Positions 12,935 to 25,900 of a stretch of DNA of 64,000 nucleotides are shown piece after piece. A program made the translations under genes and the position numbers. A model generated the notes under the pieces. That model was not told where the DNA came from. It ran no database searches and saw only the letters and a list, made by a program, of their open reading frames with translations. Position 1 is the first letter of the stretch. Every line of letters starts with the position of its first letter. Source of the stretch: Perognathus longimembris pacificus (Eukaryota; Chordata; Mammalia; Rodentia; Heteromyidae); contig NC_063170.1 of NCBI RefSeq assembly GCF_023159225.1, positions 62,718,208-62,782,207 of the forward strand. Reading direction: 5' to 3'.

Positions 12935-13460
12935 TGCTTTAGCTCCAGGCTTCTTGCTCAGTGGATAGGTGCTCCACCATTTGAGCCATAATGTGCAGAC
13001 CTATTTTGCTTTAGTTATTTTCCACTTAAGGTCTCTTCTTTTTACCTGGAACTGACCTTGGGCTTGGGCACGCTTACCTATGCCATTGGAGAAGCTGTGA
13101 TTCCTACCACACAGCATGATGCCCAGTTTATTTATTTATTTATTTATTTTGGCCAGTCCTGGGCCTTGGACTCAGGGCCCGAGCACTGTCCCTGGCTTCT
13201 TCCCGCTCAAGGCTAGCACTCTGCCACTTGAGCCACAGCGCCGCTTCTGGCTGTTTTCTGTATATGTGGTGCTGGGGAATCGAACCTAGGGCCTCCTGTA
13301 TCCGAGGCAGGCACTCTTGCCACTAGGCTATATCCCCAGTCCCCCAGTTTATTTCTTGAGACAAAATATCATTCATTTATTGCCTTGGGTTGGCTTCAAA
13401 CTGTAATTGCCTTCATCTCCCTAGTAGCTAGGAGGACAATGGATAGACACTGTGCCTGTC
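12935..13460 (-). repeat. Old 7SL-Geo-type SINE, split by a younger SINE
   Basis: The segment 12935-13133 (cttgctcagtggataggtgctc and following) and the segment 13343-13460 (ggcttcaaactgtaattgcc, ctccctagtagctagga) form one reverse element. It is interrupted by the IDL-Geo copy at 13134-13342. Confidence 0.7.
13134..13342 (-). repeat. IDL-Geo-type dimeric SINE inserted in an older SINE
   Basis: A full reverse-orientation dimer, from ggccagtcctgggcc to ctatatccccagtcc, with a (TTTA)n tail side. The direct repeat cccagtttattt flanks it (13122-13133 and 13343-13354). The sequence on both sides belongs to an older 7SL-Geo SINE in the same orientation, so this copy is a later insertion. Confidence 0.9.
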
Positions 13461-13982
13461 CAAAGATAAGGTATGTTGAAGACTACCTAATAAGAAATCC
13501 TACTTGTATAGTTCAAATGAAACACCCTTGAGGAATAGATTTCCTAACTGAAATGTGAATACCAACTGGCCAGTGCATGTGTGTATTTGAAAGACCTAAT
13601 CTATCATGGGGTAAATTTGACCTACATTCCTCCCCTCTAAAGTACCTTTGGTGTGAACCTATGTATGAGTGAGAATTTGTTTTATGTCTGAAAAGAAGCT
13701 GAGCCACACAAGTTGCTAACTTTACCACCGTCTGGTTACTAGGCAAGCAATGCTACTTTGCTCTCTGTCCCAGAGAGGTATCTTTCCCTAGATATTTGAT
13801 GTGTTGGTTTTCCTGAGATCTATGCTGTCTGGCTCAAGAAAACTTGTATAACTGTACTGTTTGTCTAGTTTATTTTTGTTACTCTACAAGCAAACACCAT
13901 TTGTATATCACATTTGTATATCACAAGCACAAACTTGAATGTCCCTTAAAATTACTTTCAAAGTTCACTGAAGAAACAGTTA

Positions 13983-14070
13983 ACCATGGTACCACCTTGA
14001 ACTTGCTTGACTTTGGCTGATGAAGAAAGCTAAACAAAGTTGAGCCTAGTTAGTTCTTGGATGGGAGACC
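13983..14070 (+). pseudogene. 5S rRNA-derived pseudogene
   Basis: accatggtaccaccttgaac, then gatgaagaaagctaaacaaa, gttgagcctagttagttctt and ggatgggagacc match vertebrate 5S rRNA in order over about 88 positions, including the internal control region (agctaa...; ggatgggagacc). The last third of 5S is absent and an A/G-rich tail follows (14071-14130), so it looks like a retrotransposed, 3'-truncated copy. Many C-to-T and G-to-A changes show it is not a functional gene. Confidence 0.85.
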
Positions 14071-17000
14071 AAACAAAGAAGCAAAAGTGAAAAAGAGGGA
14101 AAGAAAATAAGAAACAAAAGAAAGAAGATAGTTACCAAGAGTATTCAAAACAAGCAGAAATTGAGAGGGAGCAAAACTCAGAGAGTGACAAAGCAAACAC
14201 CATTGAGGAGAAATGATTAAGAATTAATTAATCTGGGTAAAGCTCCTATGGATACCCTTAATACCTTTCTTTTCATGCCTGTGTTGATAACACAGTAATG
14301 AATGAATACCTTAAATTAAGATATAATTTTGTATAACACTATTTATTGGTCCCCAACAATATAGGTGAATCTTTTCTCCCCTTTCTGATGATCACCCTAA
14401 AACACAATTTCTGCTAATTCTTAAAACTCATGTTTACTAAAACATTTGCCAACGTATCTCTCAGCTGGATTTCAAGGGGGTAATAGGAGTGCTTTTGTAT
14501 GAATGCAACTCTCATTGAGGGAGTTAGCCAATTCGAGAAAGAGCCTTGGATTTAGGAAACAAAGCATTTGTGTGTAAGCTTATTTATTTCCCAAGTCATC
14601 AGTGGAGATTTCTACACTGTGTCTGGAGATCAGGAGAGAACAGTAGCCCTGCTCAGTGCCTGTTCTCTAAGCTGGCTATATATATATATTTGTCTCCTTG
14701 GTCTCCATTTCTATGAAGTATGGATCACAGTACCTACTTCACTGGGCAAGGTTGTGTTCTCAGGGTTTGTGTTAACATATGTTGGTGTGACTCATAAGCA
14801 AATTATCCACAACCATAATATCATCACTCTGCTCTAGTTGTTTATTTTTCTACACAGTGTAGAATTATCTTTGTGACTCTTCTCCCCCCCCTTCTCTACA
14901 TTTCTGTAATGTCCTTGGCCTTTGTCTCTTACATTATTTTATTACTGCTTCCAGTGTTACTGCCATTTACAACTTCATGTTAATCAAAACTGTGAATTCC
15001 AGCAAAAGCAACAATCCCTGCCTAGCTTGGTGACCTTTCTTTCCCTTTGATCCTGGCATCTGAAAGCTTTTTATACATTCTAATTCTCTTCCATTTTAAT
15101 AGCTCTGTGAAGCAGTACTATTTTCTTTGATGGATAAGATCATTGAAGGTGACCTGATTTTCTCCAGAGATGCTCAATGAATAAAACACATTCCTACACA
15201 AACACTTGCCCATATCTCACCCAGGGAGGGGGAGGAAGTTGGGGGTTAGTTCCGCTATAAATATGCAAGTATTCGGAGGATCTCACATCTCAGATACTGT
15301 GATTATACATGCCCCATCAAATTATACAAGCTTCCTTATTTAGTATTCCAAATCTTAGCTTTTTTATTTTTGTTATCTCATCTTGCTTTACATAAAACTT
15401 AAAAACAGATTTTTTTCCTTGTCAATAGCAAATTTTTTACAGCAAGAAATATAGTGTTTGGTTTTACTTCTGTATTTTTCATGTGCTCTGATAAGAGAAA
15501 CACATCAGTTTAAGGGGAGAGACCTTGTTGAGACACACAACTATACAAACTTCTGTGTATGTATGTGCGTGGACATTTCCAGGTGTCACATTTGTGCAAA
15601 GAGACTTACTTGTATCCAGAAGAGTCTTGTCCACACAGACTGCATTATCCTTGTGACATGTTCTGTCCTGTTAATGACTCTAGGCTTAAACAGCTAGGTT
15701 ATTCATAGGTATGGGAAATTGAGATTTAAGTGCATTTTATTATGCTCCATCAGGCTTATTCTTTATAAAGGACTGAAACAGTAATACCAGTTACAAAAGA
15801 ACACTGAGCAGAATATTTAGTGTGCATCTACTCCAAACATTTGTATGATTTCATATTCTACATAGTGACACACCTCTGACTGCCATCACCCGGATGATCT
15901 TCGTGTTGTTACCCTTGTCTCCACAGTGTCACTACAAGCATCTCTTCACTGTGATCAGTGTTTTGTTTTTGTCGTTTGCCAAATTATCCTATTTTTCAAA
16001 GCTTTATACATTCTAAGACACCCAGTAGAGAATGCGTGATTTCAATATGGCAACTATACTTTCTTTAAGAAAAAAAAAATCTCGCTCAGAAATTTCTGAA
16101 GATATCCTTGGTTTTCACCTCAGAATTAAAGGCAGACAGAAGGACACCTGCGCTGCCTGTGTGCATGAACGTTTAGTATGTGTATTTGGATTGGACACTG
16201 TCAATAAGATCCTCCCCTGTCCAAGTTCAAGGAGGCTCTCCACTTAATTGACTTTCCGTAGTTTCCACATTCCGAGACGGTAGGACGTGACATCCAGGTT
16301 GTGCTGAGAGCTGACGTTTCTGTGGAACTCTAGTGGGGTCAGCCTTGCTGACTGTGTCCTCACGTATGTCAGCCTCATCATCATGAGTCAGGAGGCTAAC
16401 ATGACAGTGATGGCGAACTTTCTCTTACTTTGGGAAGGAAATGTTAATCAGGATTCTATATTAAAATCAAGGAGCAGTTCATCCATAGCCCATTACGATT
16501 TTCTGTAGATTTTTCTTGTTTGCTTTTAACAGAAATTATGTAAATCAGTACAAAATGTGCATATATGCTACCATACAGCACGCATTTCATATGGGAGTAA
16601 AAGCACACAGGAAAATGGATGAAATATGCTTGGATACTTTGTTGTAAAATTATATTTCAGCCCCTGCTATAAAAGTGTAATCTAATTGAAATGTTTATCA
16701 TGCATCTGTGGATATTTTTTCTTGCATGCAAAATGGTGTTGCATGAACAATTTAATTCTTTCTTTTTAAAATAATCCTGGAGGGTTCCATTCTGTACCTA
16801 TTCAACAGATACAAATAGTAACAGCTCTATGGAAGTCTAAGTGCAATCCATAGAAGGTACTGTCGAATAATTATTTTATTTCAAGTACATTGTTGAGCTG
16901 GTTTGCTGAGAAGCAAGGGTGTAATTTACCCAGCCTCTCCCTATTTTTCATGTGGATCTTAAAGTTGTGATGTTTTAAAAAAGGCCAGGATGCTTCTGTA

Positions 17001-17254
17001 CACAGACATAGAATTTCAAAGATATTATGTAGATAACATAATATTAAAACTTTTATAGTTATAATTATTCATTCTACATGATGAATACATAATAATCAAT
17101 TCTAATTTATTCTAATTAGAATAATTCAATCTGACATGAAGGAAAAACAGAAGTGAAAATTAAAGGTACCTAATCTAAAGATACCATGTACCAAATTCCT
17201 CTATTAAAAGACAATTGTATGAAAATAAAAACTTAAAAAAGCAATAGTAAATCC

Positions 17255-17525
17255 AGGTGCCAGTGGCTCACACCTGTAATCTTAGCTATTCAAGAGGCTA
17301 AGATATGAGGACCATGGTTCAAAGCCAATCAGGGAGGAAAGTTTGTGGACTCTTATCTCCAATAAACTGTACATACCCGAGTGCTTGCAACCTCACCCGA
17401 CCCCACTCGCACACACCTCAGAAGTGACATTGTGGCTCCAATGTTAGAGTGCTAGCCTTGAACACAAAAAACTCAGGGACAGGACCTAGGCCCTGACTTC
17501 AAGTCTCAAGACTCAGGACTGGAAT
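17255..17525 (+). repeat. 7SL-Geo-type SINE, + orientation
   Basis: Starts ccaggtgccagtggctcaca with cacctgtaatcttagctatt, then gaccatggttcaaagcc. The right half has gtggctccaatgttagagtg and ends caagactcaggactgga. A C-rich insertion separates the halves. Confidence 0.88.
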
Positions 17526-19438
17526 AAGAAAAATAAATATCTTTGTAGATGGATTAGTAATTTTTATTGTATGAAAATATGAAAGTGAAAATTTTAAATT
17601 AAAGATGTAAGATGACTAGAGACTGGGTTAACGAGGCACTGGATAAAACCTGGTTTCTTATCATTAGTTGAGGAGCAAATTGTTTTTCAAACACTTGTAT
17701 TCTGTTGATTTTGTGATGTCTAACTGGATTTCAGATTTTTGTAATCCTTGACATCACTTATTTTCCATGCATTTTGGAAACATTCCCGTTATCTCCCAAA
17801 ATATTCTTTATTTTTTAATAGTGACCACTTCTTGAATATGAAGGCCTGATTAACTTTCTGGCAATCTTCCAAACAAAGCTTTTGTTGTCAGAACCACCAT
17901 ACTGATTTCCTGTTTCTACCTATCAATTTTTCCCAGTTATGTAGTGGCTTAAAACAGATTTCTCATTGTCATTGTCACAATTCTGGATACTTTGTTTCAA
18001 GTACTCAACTGAAAGCTCTAACCAAGCTGTCAACTGTGGATCCAGTTTCAAAGCCATGTGGTTGATGAGAGAACTTAGTATTCCTCCAGTATTGTTGGAT
18101 TGAGGGTCTCAATTCCCAGTGGGATACTGAATGGAGCTGGCCCCCTGTCCCTTGCAGTGCATGCCTTTTGACATAGTAGCTGGCTTCTTTTTGGTGCATG
18201 TAGCTCGCATCAGTTATGTGTGTTCAGGAAATATGGTATAGAGAGAATCTTGTCTCAAAATGCAAAGTACAATCTTGCATATATCTCACTGGGAATGTGA
18301 CCTTGCACCCTGGATCCAGGCAATCTCACCAGAAGTCATGTATTGTCAATTTAGGAACAGTACAGAGGTATGAGACTTTTGATGCAATCAGTCTAAGAGA
18401 GCGCTGCTTTCATAAATGGGTCCCTGGGCTCAATATGGGAGTGGATTCCCCATGAAAGGGTGAAATTACAACCCACCCCATCTTATGCACAAAAGCCCCT
18501 TTCTTCTACCATGTGATTTTTCAGGAAAAAAAAATAAAAAGAAACATCAGATGTCTTCCTCTTGGACTTCTCAGAACTCTGGCACTGAGAGGTAAATTCT
18601 GTCCTTTAGCAACCACCCAGTTGATATTTTTATTTTTGTTATAGCTGCTCAAAATGGACTCAGACACATTTCTAGTTCTTGTGTCATTGATTAGACAGTG
18701 GTGAGTCCCACTCACCCCCCAGAAACAGGGGACTGGACAAGCATATTGATACCAAGAGTCAGGAACACTTAAGGTTAATGTAGAATCATCCTTTTCATTT
18801 CTTTTTCTTCATGAAGACTATAATAGAAATATGATAAAAGGAAGATCTGACACCGAGCCTACAGGAAAGTTAATGTTTGTTCAGGTAGAGGACAATTTTT
18901 GTTTCTGCTTGTTTACCTAGAACCCCAAATTCTTTGGATACTTCATTGAGAAGAATATGTTTTAAAAATATGCTTCCCTTTAACTTAATTATGGGTATTT
19001 ATATGGTCATATACTTATTTCTGTACTAACATAATATATGTAGGTGAAATGCCTGCATAGATAAAACTCCAAATTTGCCTTTAGCCCTAGTATGTCACCA
19101 TAAATAAATGATTACACCAGAACACCATAAATGGCTCAGTCCATATGAAAGCTTGAAAGTAAGTGAAACTTATTTTAGCAATTATACAACCCATTCAAAT
19201 AAGGAAATACTTATAGAATGAAATTTCCATTGCTAGACATACACATGAGGTTATTATTATTATATGCTACTACATAAGAATGTGTTGGTTGTGCCCATCA
19301 TATTAGGAACAAGTAATGTTTGTTTTAGTAGTGCTTGCATTTTTGTGAGACAAACTATTACATTCACATTCACAAATTCACTTGATGTGAATGTTGACAA
19401 TGTTTTCTTTTTATTTTTGTTTTTAAGTAAGACACAGA

Positions 19439-19565
19439 AGCAGGTGTGGTAGAATGCATCTGTAACCACAGTACTCAAGAGACTAAGGAAAGAAGATTGG
19501 TAGCTGCAGGCCAGCCTGGGCTGCATAGTGAAATGCTTGCTATTTTGAGGCAACTAAAAGAAAGG
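19439..19565 (+). repeat. B1-like SINE
   Basis: agcaggtgtggtagaatgca, ctgtaaccacagtactcaag, ggccagcctgggctgcatag: a B1-type monomer with a 7SL-like pattern. It is followed directly by a purine-rich compound microsatellite that probably grew from its tail. Confidence 0.82.
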
Positions 19566-19570
19566 CAGAG

Positions 19571-19635
<65 letters not shown>

Positions 19636-19702
19636 CAGAGACAGAGAGAGACAGAGAGAGACAGAGAAAGAGACAGAGAGACATGGACAGAGAGAGACAG
19701 AA
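19566..19702 (+). repeat. Compound (GA)n(CAGA)n microsatellite
   Basis: A GA run, about eight CAGA units, then irregular GA/CAGA. It adjoins a B1-like SINE. Open frames on both strands here are artefacts. Confidence 0.95.
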
Positions 19703-20298
19703 TGTATCCTGAAAACTAGTGGAAAAGGTATTCTTTATTTTATAAATTTTGTTTATCAAATCTTTATCTCATGGAATTTCAGGTGCCTCAGGAATTAGCA
19801 GAGTAAGTCCTATATAATAAAATACTCCAAAAATTATTTTTTATTATTTTTGTATGTAAGAAAGTACATTCTTTTGCAATTTTTTAATCTATTGTAAGTA
19901 GTTCTTACATGTAGAGACTATTCCTTTTCATTCGTCTAAAAAGAATGTTTAAACTGCTTTTGTAAAAATCACATGAAGAGGAGAATGATAAAGAAATAAT
20001 TTCTTTTTCTCATGTCACACATTGATTACCCATGTCCTTTTATGTGGGTGAGGTAAGTGAGGATGAGGGAAGTCCTACTGAGTGATAAACAATATATTAG
20101 AGCAAGACCTTAAAAATAGGAAATACTCAAGTCTGTTTGGTATATAGGGCCAAAAAAAAAGATGGAGAGTGTTCATCTTTGCTTCCTGGCTTGTAGCCAG
20201 ATTCTCTAAATAGAATTTATAATACAAATGAAGTAATACATGCAAAGTAGTTATTTGAGACATAGTCAATGTTATCTGTTAGGAAAGCAACGAAGAGT

Positions 20299-20455
20299 TT
20301 AGAGACTGAGCTCAGCCCTGCTTCAAATCCTTGCTCTGCTCCTTTGTACACTGGAATAAATTAATCCCTAGACCACTTTTTCTCATTTGTGATATTGACT
20401 TATTAATAATCACTCAGGAAGCTATTGTATTATATAAATTAATAAAATGGTGCCT
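20299..20455 (+). repeat. MIR-like remnant
   Basis: agccctgcttcaaatccttg, ctctgctcctttgtacactg and cactttttctcatttgtga follow the forward MIR order (tRNA-like head, then the core). Confidence 0.6.
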
Positions 20456-20719
20456 TGCCTGCCTTAAGAACTATGTAATTTCTAAAATTATTGTTATTAT
20501 CTAATTTCTAGGACAGATAGAATCTTATGAATACATTTAGGCCATTGTTACTTTAATTCAGTTAACAAATATTAATTAATTCATGTATTGAGTTCAAAGA
20601 ACTGCACCAAATAATATGGGCAATACAAAAGGAATTAAAATGTAATTTCTATGAAATTATATCCACGCATCCACTCCCACTGGTCCAGATATTTACATTC
20701 TTACGTGTTGGTTTTTTTT

Positions 20720-20890
20720 TCCCCCCCACAAAAAGCTGGTGTGGTACTACATAAGCCTCACCGCCATGTTCTGCCTTCTCCTAGTTAACTGCAGATGAAT
20801 CTCTCACATTTCTTTGCTCTGACTGGCTTTGAACTGTGATCCTCAGATCTCAGCCTCTTGAGTAGCTATCAGGTACCAGCACCTGGCTTC
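20720..20890 (-). repeat. 7SL-type SINE fragment, - orientation
   Basis: Contains tggctttgaactgtgatcct, cagatctcagcctcttgagt and agctatcaggtaccagcacc, the reverse of the 7SL-type left half. The Geo half is degraded. Confidence 0.75.
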
Positions 20891-21786
20891 GCTTATCTTC
20901 TTTAGTAAGAAGAACATCACAAAGCTGGCCCTTACTTGACAGCCACTATGTTGGTGGACACACCATTCAGGAGACGAAGCTTTCCGACTACAGAAGGTAG
21001 TAGGTGCTCATTTTGGTTTACCCAATTGAGTTAACTTTTGCATGCTCCATGGAGATCATCATTCAAGATTTCCACAACTGGGTTGCGAGGTCCTGGGAGC
21101 CTTTGCAAGCCCTCAGGTTTATTCTTTTTGCATAGATCAATGCTTGCCTCCATTGCCTCTGCCCTAGGAGGGAAGCAAGGTTCTTTTGAGCATCCTCTCG
21201 CTTGCTCACCTCACCCACTAGACTAATGTGTTCCAAAAGAATGAGGGCAGCACCTACAGGGGCTTCTTCCACATCAGTAGCAAGGGTGTCTTTTTGTGAT
21301 AGGACTACTATTGATTTGCCTGTGGAATGCTCAGAGGATGAGTGTCTATGCCTCACAGGACTCATGTCAGCACAATGGGGAAGTCGGTCCCTCTCTCTGG
21401 ATGCCTGGCAGCAACCACAAAGCCCAGCCTGGGTAAGAGCAAGCGCTATTCCAAATACATCTAAGCTGGTCTCCAGTCATACCGGTGTGTGCTTCATATA
21501 TCTGTGGAAGAAGTAATTTTGAGCAGTACCCAGACAATTGTTAGAAGGTGCCATTGGAGAGAGTCTCCCATGATTAAAACATATATGCATACATGTTTAT
21601 AGATATATCTATATCTATCTACATGTATGTATCTGTATTTCAATTTGAAAACAGTTCAGACCTTCAGTCATTAGTATCCACTTACATCTAATTGTCACAG
21701 CAGGCAGGCTTTGCACAGTCCAAGTATTCTGCCAACATTATTTAAGAAAGAAAATGATCTGATTCATTTTGGACATTTTAAGAAAG

Positions 21787-21789
21787 TAA

Positions 21790-21863
<74 letters not shown>
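21787..21863 (+). repeat. (CA)n(GA)n compound microsatellite
   Basis: About 9 CA units turning directly into about 25 GA units with one interruption. Confidence 0.95.
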
Positions 21864-23822
21864 CTTTAATTTAGAATAACCCAAATATTAGGTCTTAGGG
21901 ACTGACACACAAAAATTAAATCCAAATACAAGTGCTTTCCCATCACTACTCACTATGTGATTTCTCTTTCTTGACTTTTCTATGAGTTGGGGCTATTTTA
22001 TATTTTATTTGCAGTGTGAAAAGCTAAACGATTGCCTCTTAGTTCCTATTTTAGCTTCCTGGATGGGAAAGACAGGCTAGCAGTGACTGTGGTGAGTTGG
22101 ATGCTTGGTCCAGCTGGCTGGAGACCTGTTATCAGGTACAATCCCTTTCTCAGCTCTTAAATACTTGCCACCTTCAGTTGCCCTTCTGAAGTCAATTGAC
22201 TCTCTTCTTCATTTTTTAATAAAGGGGTTTACAAAGAGATAAGAGAAGCTGCCCTTGGCAGTACACATTCTCGCCCCTGCTCAAATAGAGATATGAAAGC
22301 CATCTTGCCATCTATAAAGGTCTGTTTCATGATGTGTAAGACGTGGGGAATGAGGCCAATTAGGGAAAACGGCAGAAGATGAGGGAAGCCAAGGGGTTCT
22401 CCTAAATGACCCAGTGTGAGGATTTTTGTCTATTTTATTCACCTTGAATGACTGCAAAAGGCGTTTGTTGTTGTTGATTTTTGCCATTTATTAGGCTTCC
22501 TACTGATAAATTCCAACGGTCCATTTCCCTCCAAAGTGAAAACCTTCCTGCGGGAGCTAGGCAAGCTCAAAAATTGCCTGATTTACAATAAAAGAGCCCC
22601 CCCTCCCTTATTTTGTAGTGCACACAAGTTCTATACACATATACAATCTTTTCTTCTTTCCTCCCCTATCACCACCTGCCTTATATTCCTTTGAGCTGTG
22701 GAAGCCAGTGAGGATGAAATAATTAAACTTTGTGCTTGCTGTACTAAAAAAAAATCATTTTCTCTCCATAGGCACTGGTTTTATTTGATCTTTTATAGAA
22801 AACATCATATGTTTATATATATACCATTATAGGCCCATGGTGTCTGGCTACTATTCAGAGCCATCTTGTTTTCTAAGTATCAATGCAGAGTTTCTCCTCT
22901 CTGGATTTCACTTTTGGATCTTTGGATCATGGACACAGCAGTAGGGAGTGAGGAGGCGTATGAAGATTGAAAGCAAGGGTCCAGGATTGCCCTTACCCAG
23001 CACTAGCTACAAAATTTGTAGAACCAAAGGAAAACTGCAAGAGAAAACCTTATGATCACAAATTATTGAGCATCATTTCCTAAGCATAGAGTCCTTCTAT
23101 GTACAGTATTCTGTGCAGTCATACAGGTCATTGAATGCTTAAGATGTTAGTTCTGCCCCTAGCATCACAGCCCTGCTCCTAGTATCTCAGCCCTTGAGCA
23201 ATTGGATAACAAAGATCCTGTATATATTATTTATTACTTGTTTAATTTTTATTGGTGTAACACTCTATCCCTTCCTGATCCTACACCATTCCAAACTTAC
23301 TGATTTTTCCTCAGTTAGAAACCCTACAATGTACCACTCTCCTGGGGGATAACTCTGGCAGAATTAGGCCATCCCACCATCTTTATATCCTTCTTCTCCT
23401 AAAGTGTAATTATCCATAACAAGTCCTGGTTACAGCCTACCTCACTCAAGTGCAGAATCTTTCATAGCGAGGAGGTTACAAAGCTGAATAGTCAGGTAAT
23501 GTTAAGTAGCTATCACCCATTCAAGATTAGGAACTCTGTTACTGTTCTGTGCTCTCAGAATAGGAGAGAGATGTTTTCATCCTATCCTATGAGATTTCTC
23601 CCCTTCTCCTCCCCACAATGGACTAAAAGACTTCCTGAGGCACCTGTTCTTGCAGCTCCTAGTCCAAAGGAGATTATTTTTAAATAAAAAACAATGAAAA
23701 CACTTTAATTACACAACTTTTGGAACTGTAAGAATTTAACGTTTTGGAATTTACATTTATTGATAATATAATAACATGTTTCAAAATGTTCCTTAGGAAA
23801 AAATGTCATTATAAGAATACTT

Positions 23823-24013
23823 GGGCTTAGGATATGGCCTAGTGGCAAGAGTGCTTGCCTTGTATACATGAGGCCCTGGGTTCGATTCCCCAGCACCACA
23901 TATACAGAAAATGGCCAGAAGTGGCGCTGTGGCTCAAGTGGCAGAGTGCTAGCCTTGAGCAAGAATAAGCCAGGGACAGTGCTCAGGCCCTGAGTCCAAG
24001 CCCCAAGACTGGC

Positions 24014-24051
<38 letters not shown>
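23823..24051 (+). repeat. IDL-Geo-type dimeric SINE with long poly(A) tail
   Basis: A complete dimer starting gggcttaggatatggcctag and ending caagactggcc, followed by about 37 uninterrupted A residues. The homogeneous tail suggests a relatively young insertion. A short direct repeat, aatact, flanks it. Confidence 0.92.
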
Positions 24052-24054
<3 letters not shown>

Positions 24055-24078
24055 TGGATAAACAGAATTAGCCATTTC

Positions 24079-24080
<2 letters not shown>

Positions 24081-24127
<47 letters not shown>
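24081..24127 (+). repeat. (GT)n microsatellite
   Basis: About 23 perfect GT units, lying between two oppositely oriented SINEs. Confidence 0.95.
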
Positions 24128-24128
<1 letters not shown>

Positions 24129-24180
24129 CTCTAAGAAGTGAATATTGTTTCTTTTTTTTAATTTAATTTGTTTGCTTTTT

Positions 24181-24372
24181 GGCTAGTCCTGAGGCTTGGA
24201 CTCAGGGCCTGGGCACTGTCCCTGAGTCTCTTTGCGCTCAAGGCCAGCACTCTACTAATTGGACCACAGCTCCATGTCTGGCCTTTTCTGTTTATGTGGC
24301 ACTGAGGAATCAAATCCTGGGCTTCATGCCTACTAGGTGAGCACTCTATGACTAAGCCACATTCCCAGCCCC
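24181..24372 (-). repeat. IDL-Geo-type dimeric SINE, - orientation, diverged
   Basis: Reverse dimer running from ggctagtcctgaggcttgg to cacattcccagcccc, with more substitutions than neighbouring copies. The imperfect repeats aatattgttt (24141) and aatatagttt (24373) may be the target-site duplication. Confidence 0.87.
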
Positions 24373-25574
24373 AATATAGTTTTTGTTTTTGTTTTAAGAA
24401 AATTTAGTAGTTTAAAAATCCTTTTTATTTCAGTAAACCTAAACTGGAAAAAAAATTAAAACTGTCAAGGTGATAGATATAAAAATGAATACTGTCAATA
24501 AGCAAGGTAATTAATAACCCACACACAAGGCAGATTCTCAATTTCAGTGTAAATAAAGGGAGGTTCATTTAGTTCTTGGAGAGCCGGTGGACATTTTTCA
24601 AACCATCCTGAATGTGAATTCACATCCACAAGTGAAATTGTCATCACTGCTTTGCTATCAGTCATATTCAAATTATTTTTCATTTATTGGCTTTATTCCC
24701 TGCTGTTGAGGGGTAGGATCTTTTTGCCCTCTATGGAAATATATAACTACGTATCCCTCTAAATTAGCCTTGCATTAATTTGTGTGGGAGATATCAGAGA
24801 CCTGTTAGAAGCCCCACCTTTGGCTTGCTGCTCTTCTGTGTGAGAAGTAAAAAAGAATCAAGTCAACATGGCTTGATTGTCATCTACCCAGGCATATGTA
24901 GCTCAAGTTGATGTGCTTGGCAAGAAGTTATATCCATCCAATGACCCTACTGTATATACTTTGGGGTCATAAGAAACAAATCTATAAACTGACCAGCCTC
25001 CCGCCAGCCCCATTCCCTACTATTCCATATCCCTTCAGAACATTCTCCAAGGCTGTTATCACTGCCTATTTTGATTTCTGTAATTATGTGCTTAGCGTTC
25101 ATCCTGTCAGATGACCTATATATCCTTTGAGGTTAAAACTTGCTCTGTAACTCCCTTTCTGACTCCTTGGAAATGCTTGTCAAAATTAACTGTCCATGCT
25201 GGAACACTTAGGATTTATCTAAGGAACAGCTATATGAACTCATCCAAATAATAATTTTGGAGATCCAAGAATATTAGATTTTCTAAACTTTTCTTATCTG
25301 TCCATATTGAATCTAAGTCACTGGGTGTGAACGTGTGTGTTTACTGCTAATTGCAATGAGTAGCTTTTGGAGTTGCTTATGAGCTCCATGGGAGAACATT
25401 CTGTGATTGAATAGTAATGTCTGCCCAGCTCATACCAGGGGAAGGATGCTGCTCCTCTGCTGTGCAGGGTCTTGACCCAGGATGTGCTCAGGCCCTCATG
25501 GTATAGGCAAGCAGACTGGGCTTCAGAATCAATATTATATCATCTGTCTCATGGTTACTGTCAAGAGTGTGATG

Positions 25575-25900
25575 CCCCAGCTAGGATTCCCATAACAAAA
25601 TACTGTCATCTTGGTGAGTTATAAAGAAGAAATTGATTTTTTAATGTAATTCTGCAGGTCAGAAGTTCTAGATCATGGAGTTAGGACAGTTGGGTTATGG
25701 TGAGAGCTTTCTTGCAGGTTTTAGATAGCCATCTATCTTCTCCCTTGTATTTCTTCTTGTAAGGACATTAATCCATCATAAAGACTCCATTCCTACTACC
25801 TCATCTAATCCTAATTATTTATCAAGATAGTGTTTTAAGAGACACAAGGAATCCATAATCCCTCTTATATAAGTAAGTGTTCTATGACTTTTTCCATATT
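25575..25900 (-). mobile_element. MaLR-like (MLT1-type) LTR remnant
   Basis: ggattcccataacaaaatac, ttctgcaggtcagaagttct, agatcatggagttaggacag, ttcttcttgtaaggacatta and ctacctcatctaatcctaat follow in order the reverse complement of an MLT1-type LTR. It is diverged; assignment is from pattern memory. Confidence 0.6.

Noticed and set aside
19247..19285. ATGAGGTTATTATTATTA as a possible CNTN6 signal-peptide exon
   Set aside because: It starts Met-Arg-Leu-Leu but has no charged/hydrophobic signal-peptide continuation, hits a stop after a few codons and lacks a donor.
19446..19759. Arg/Glu-rich and Leu/Ser-rich open frames on both strands
   Set aside because: They are produced by the GA/CAGA microsatellite.
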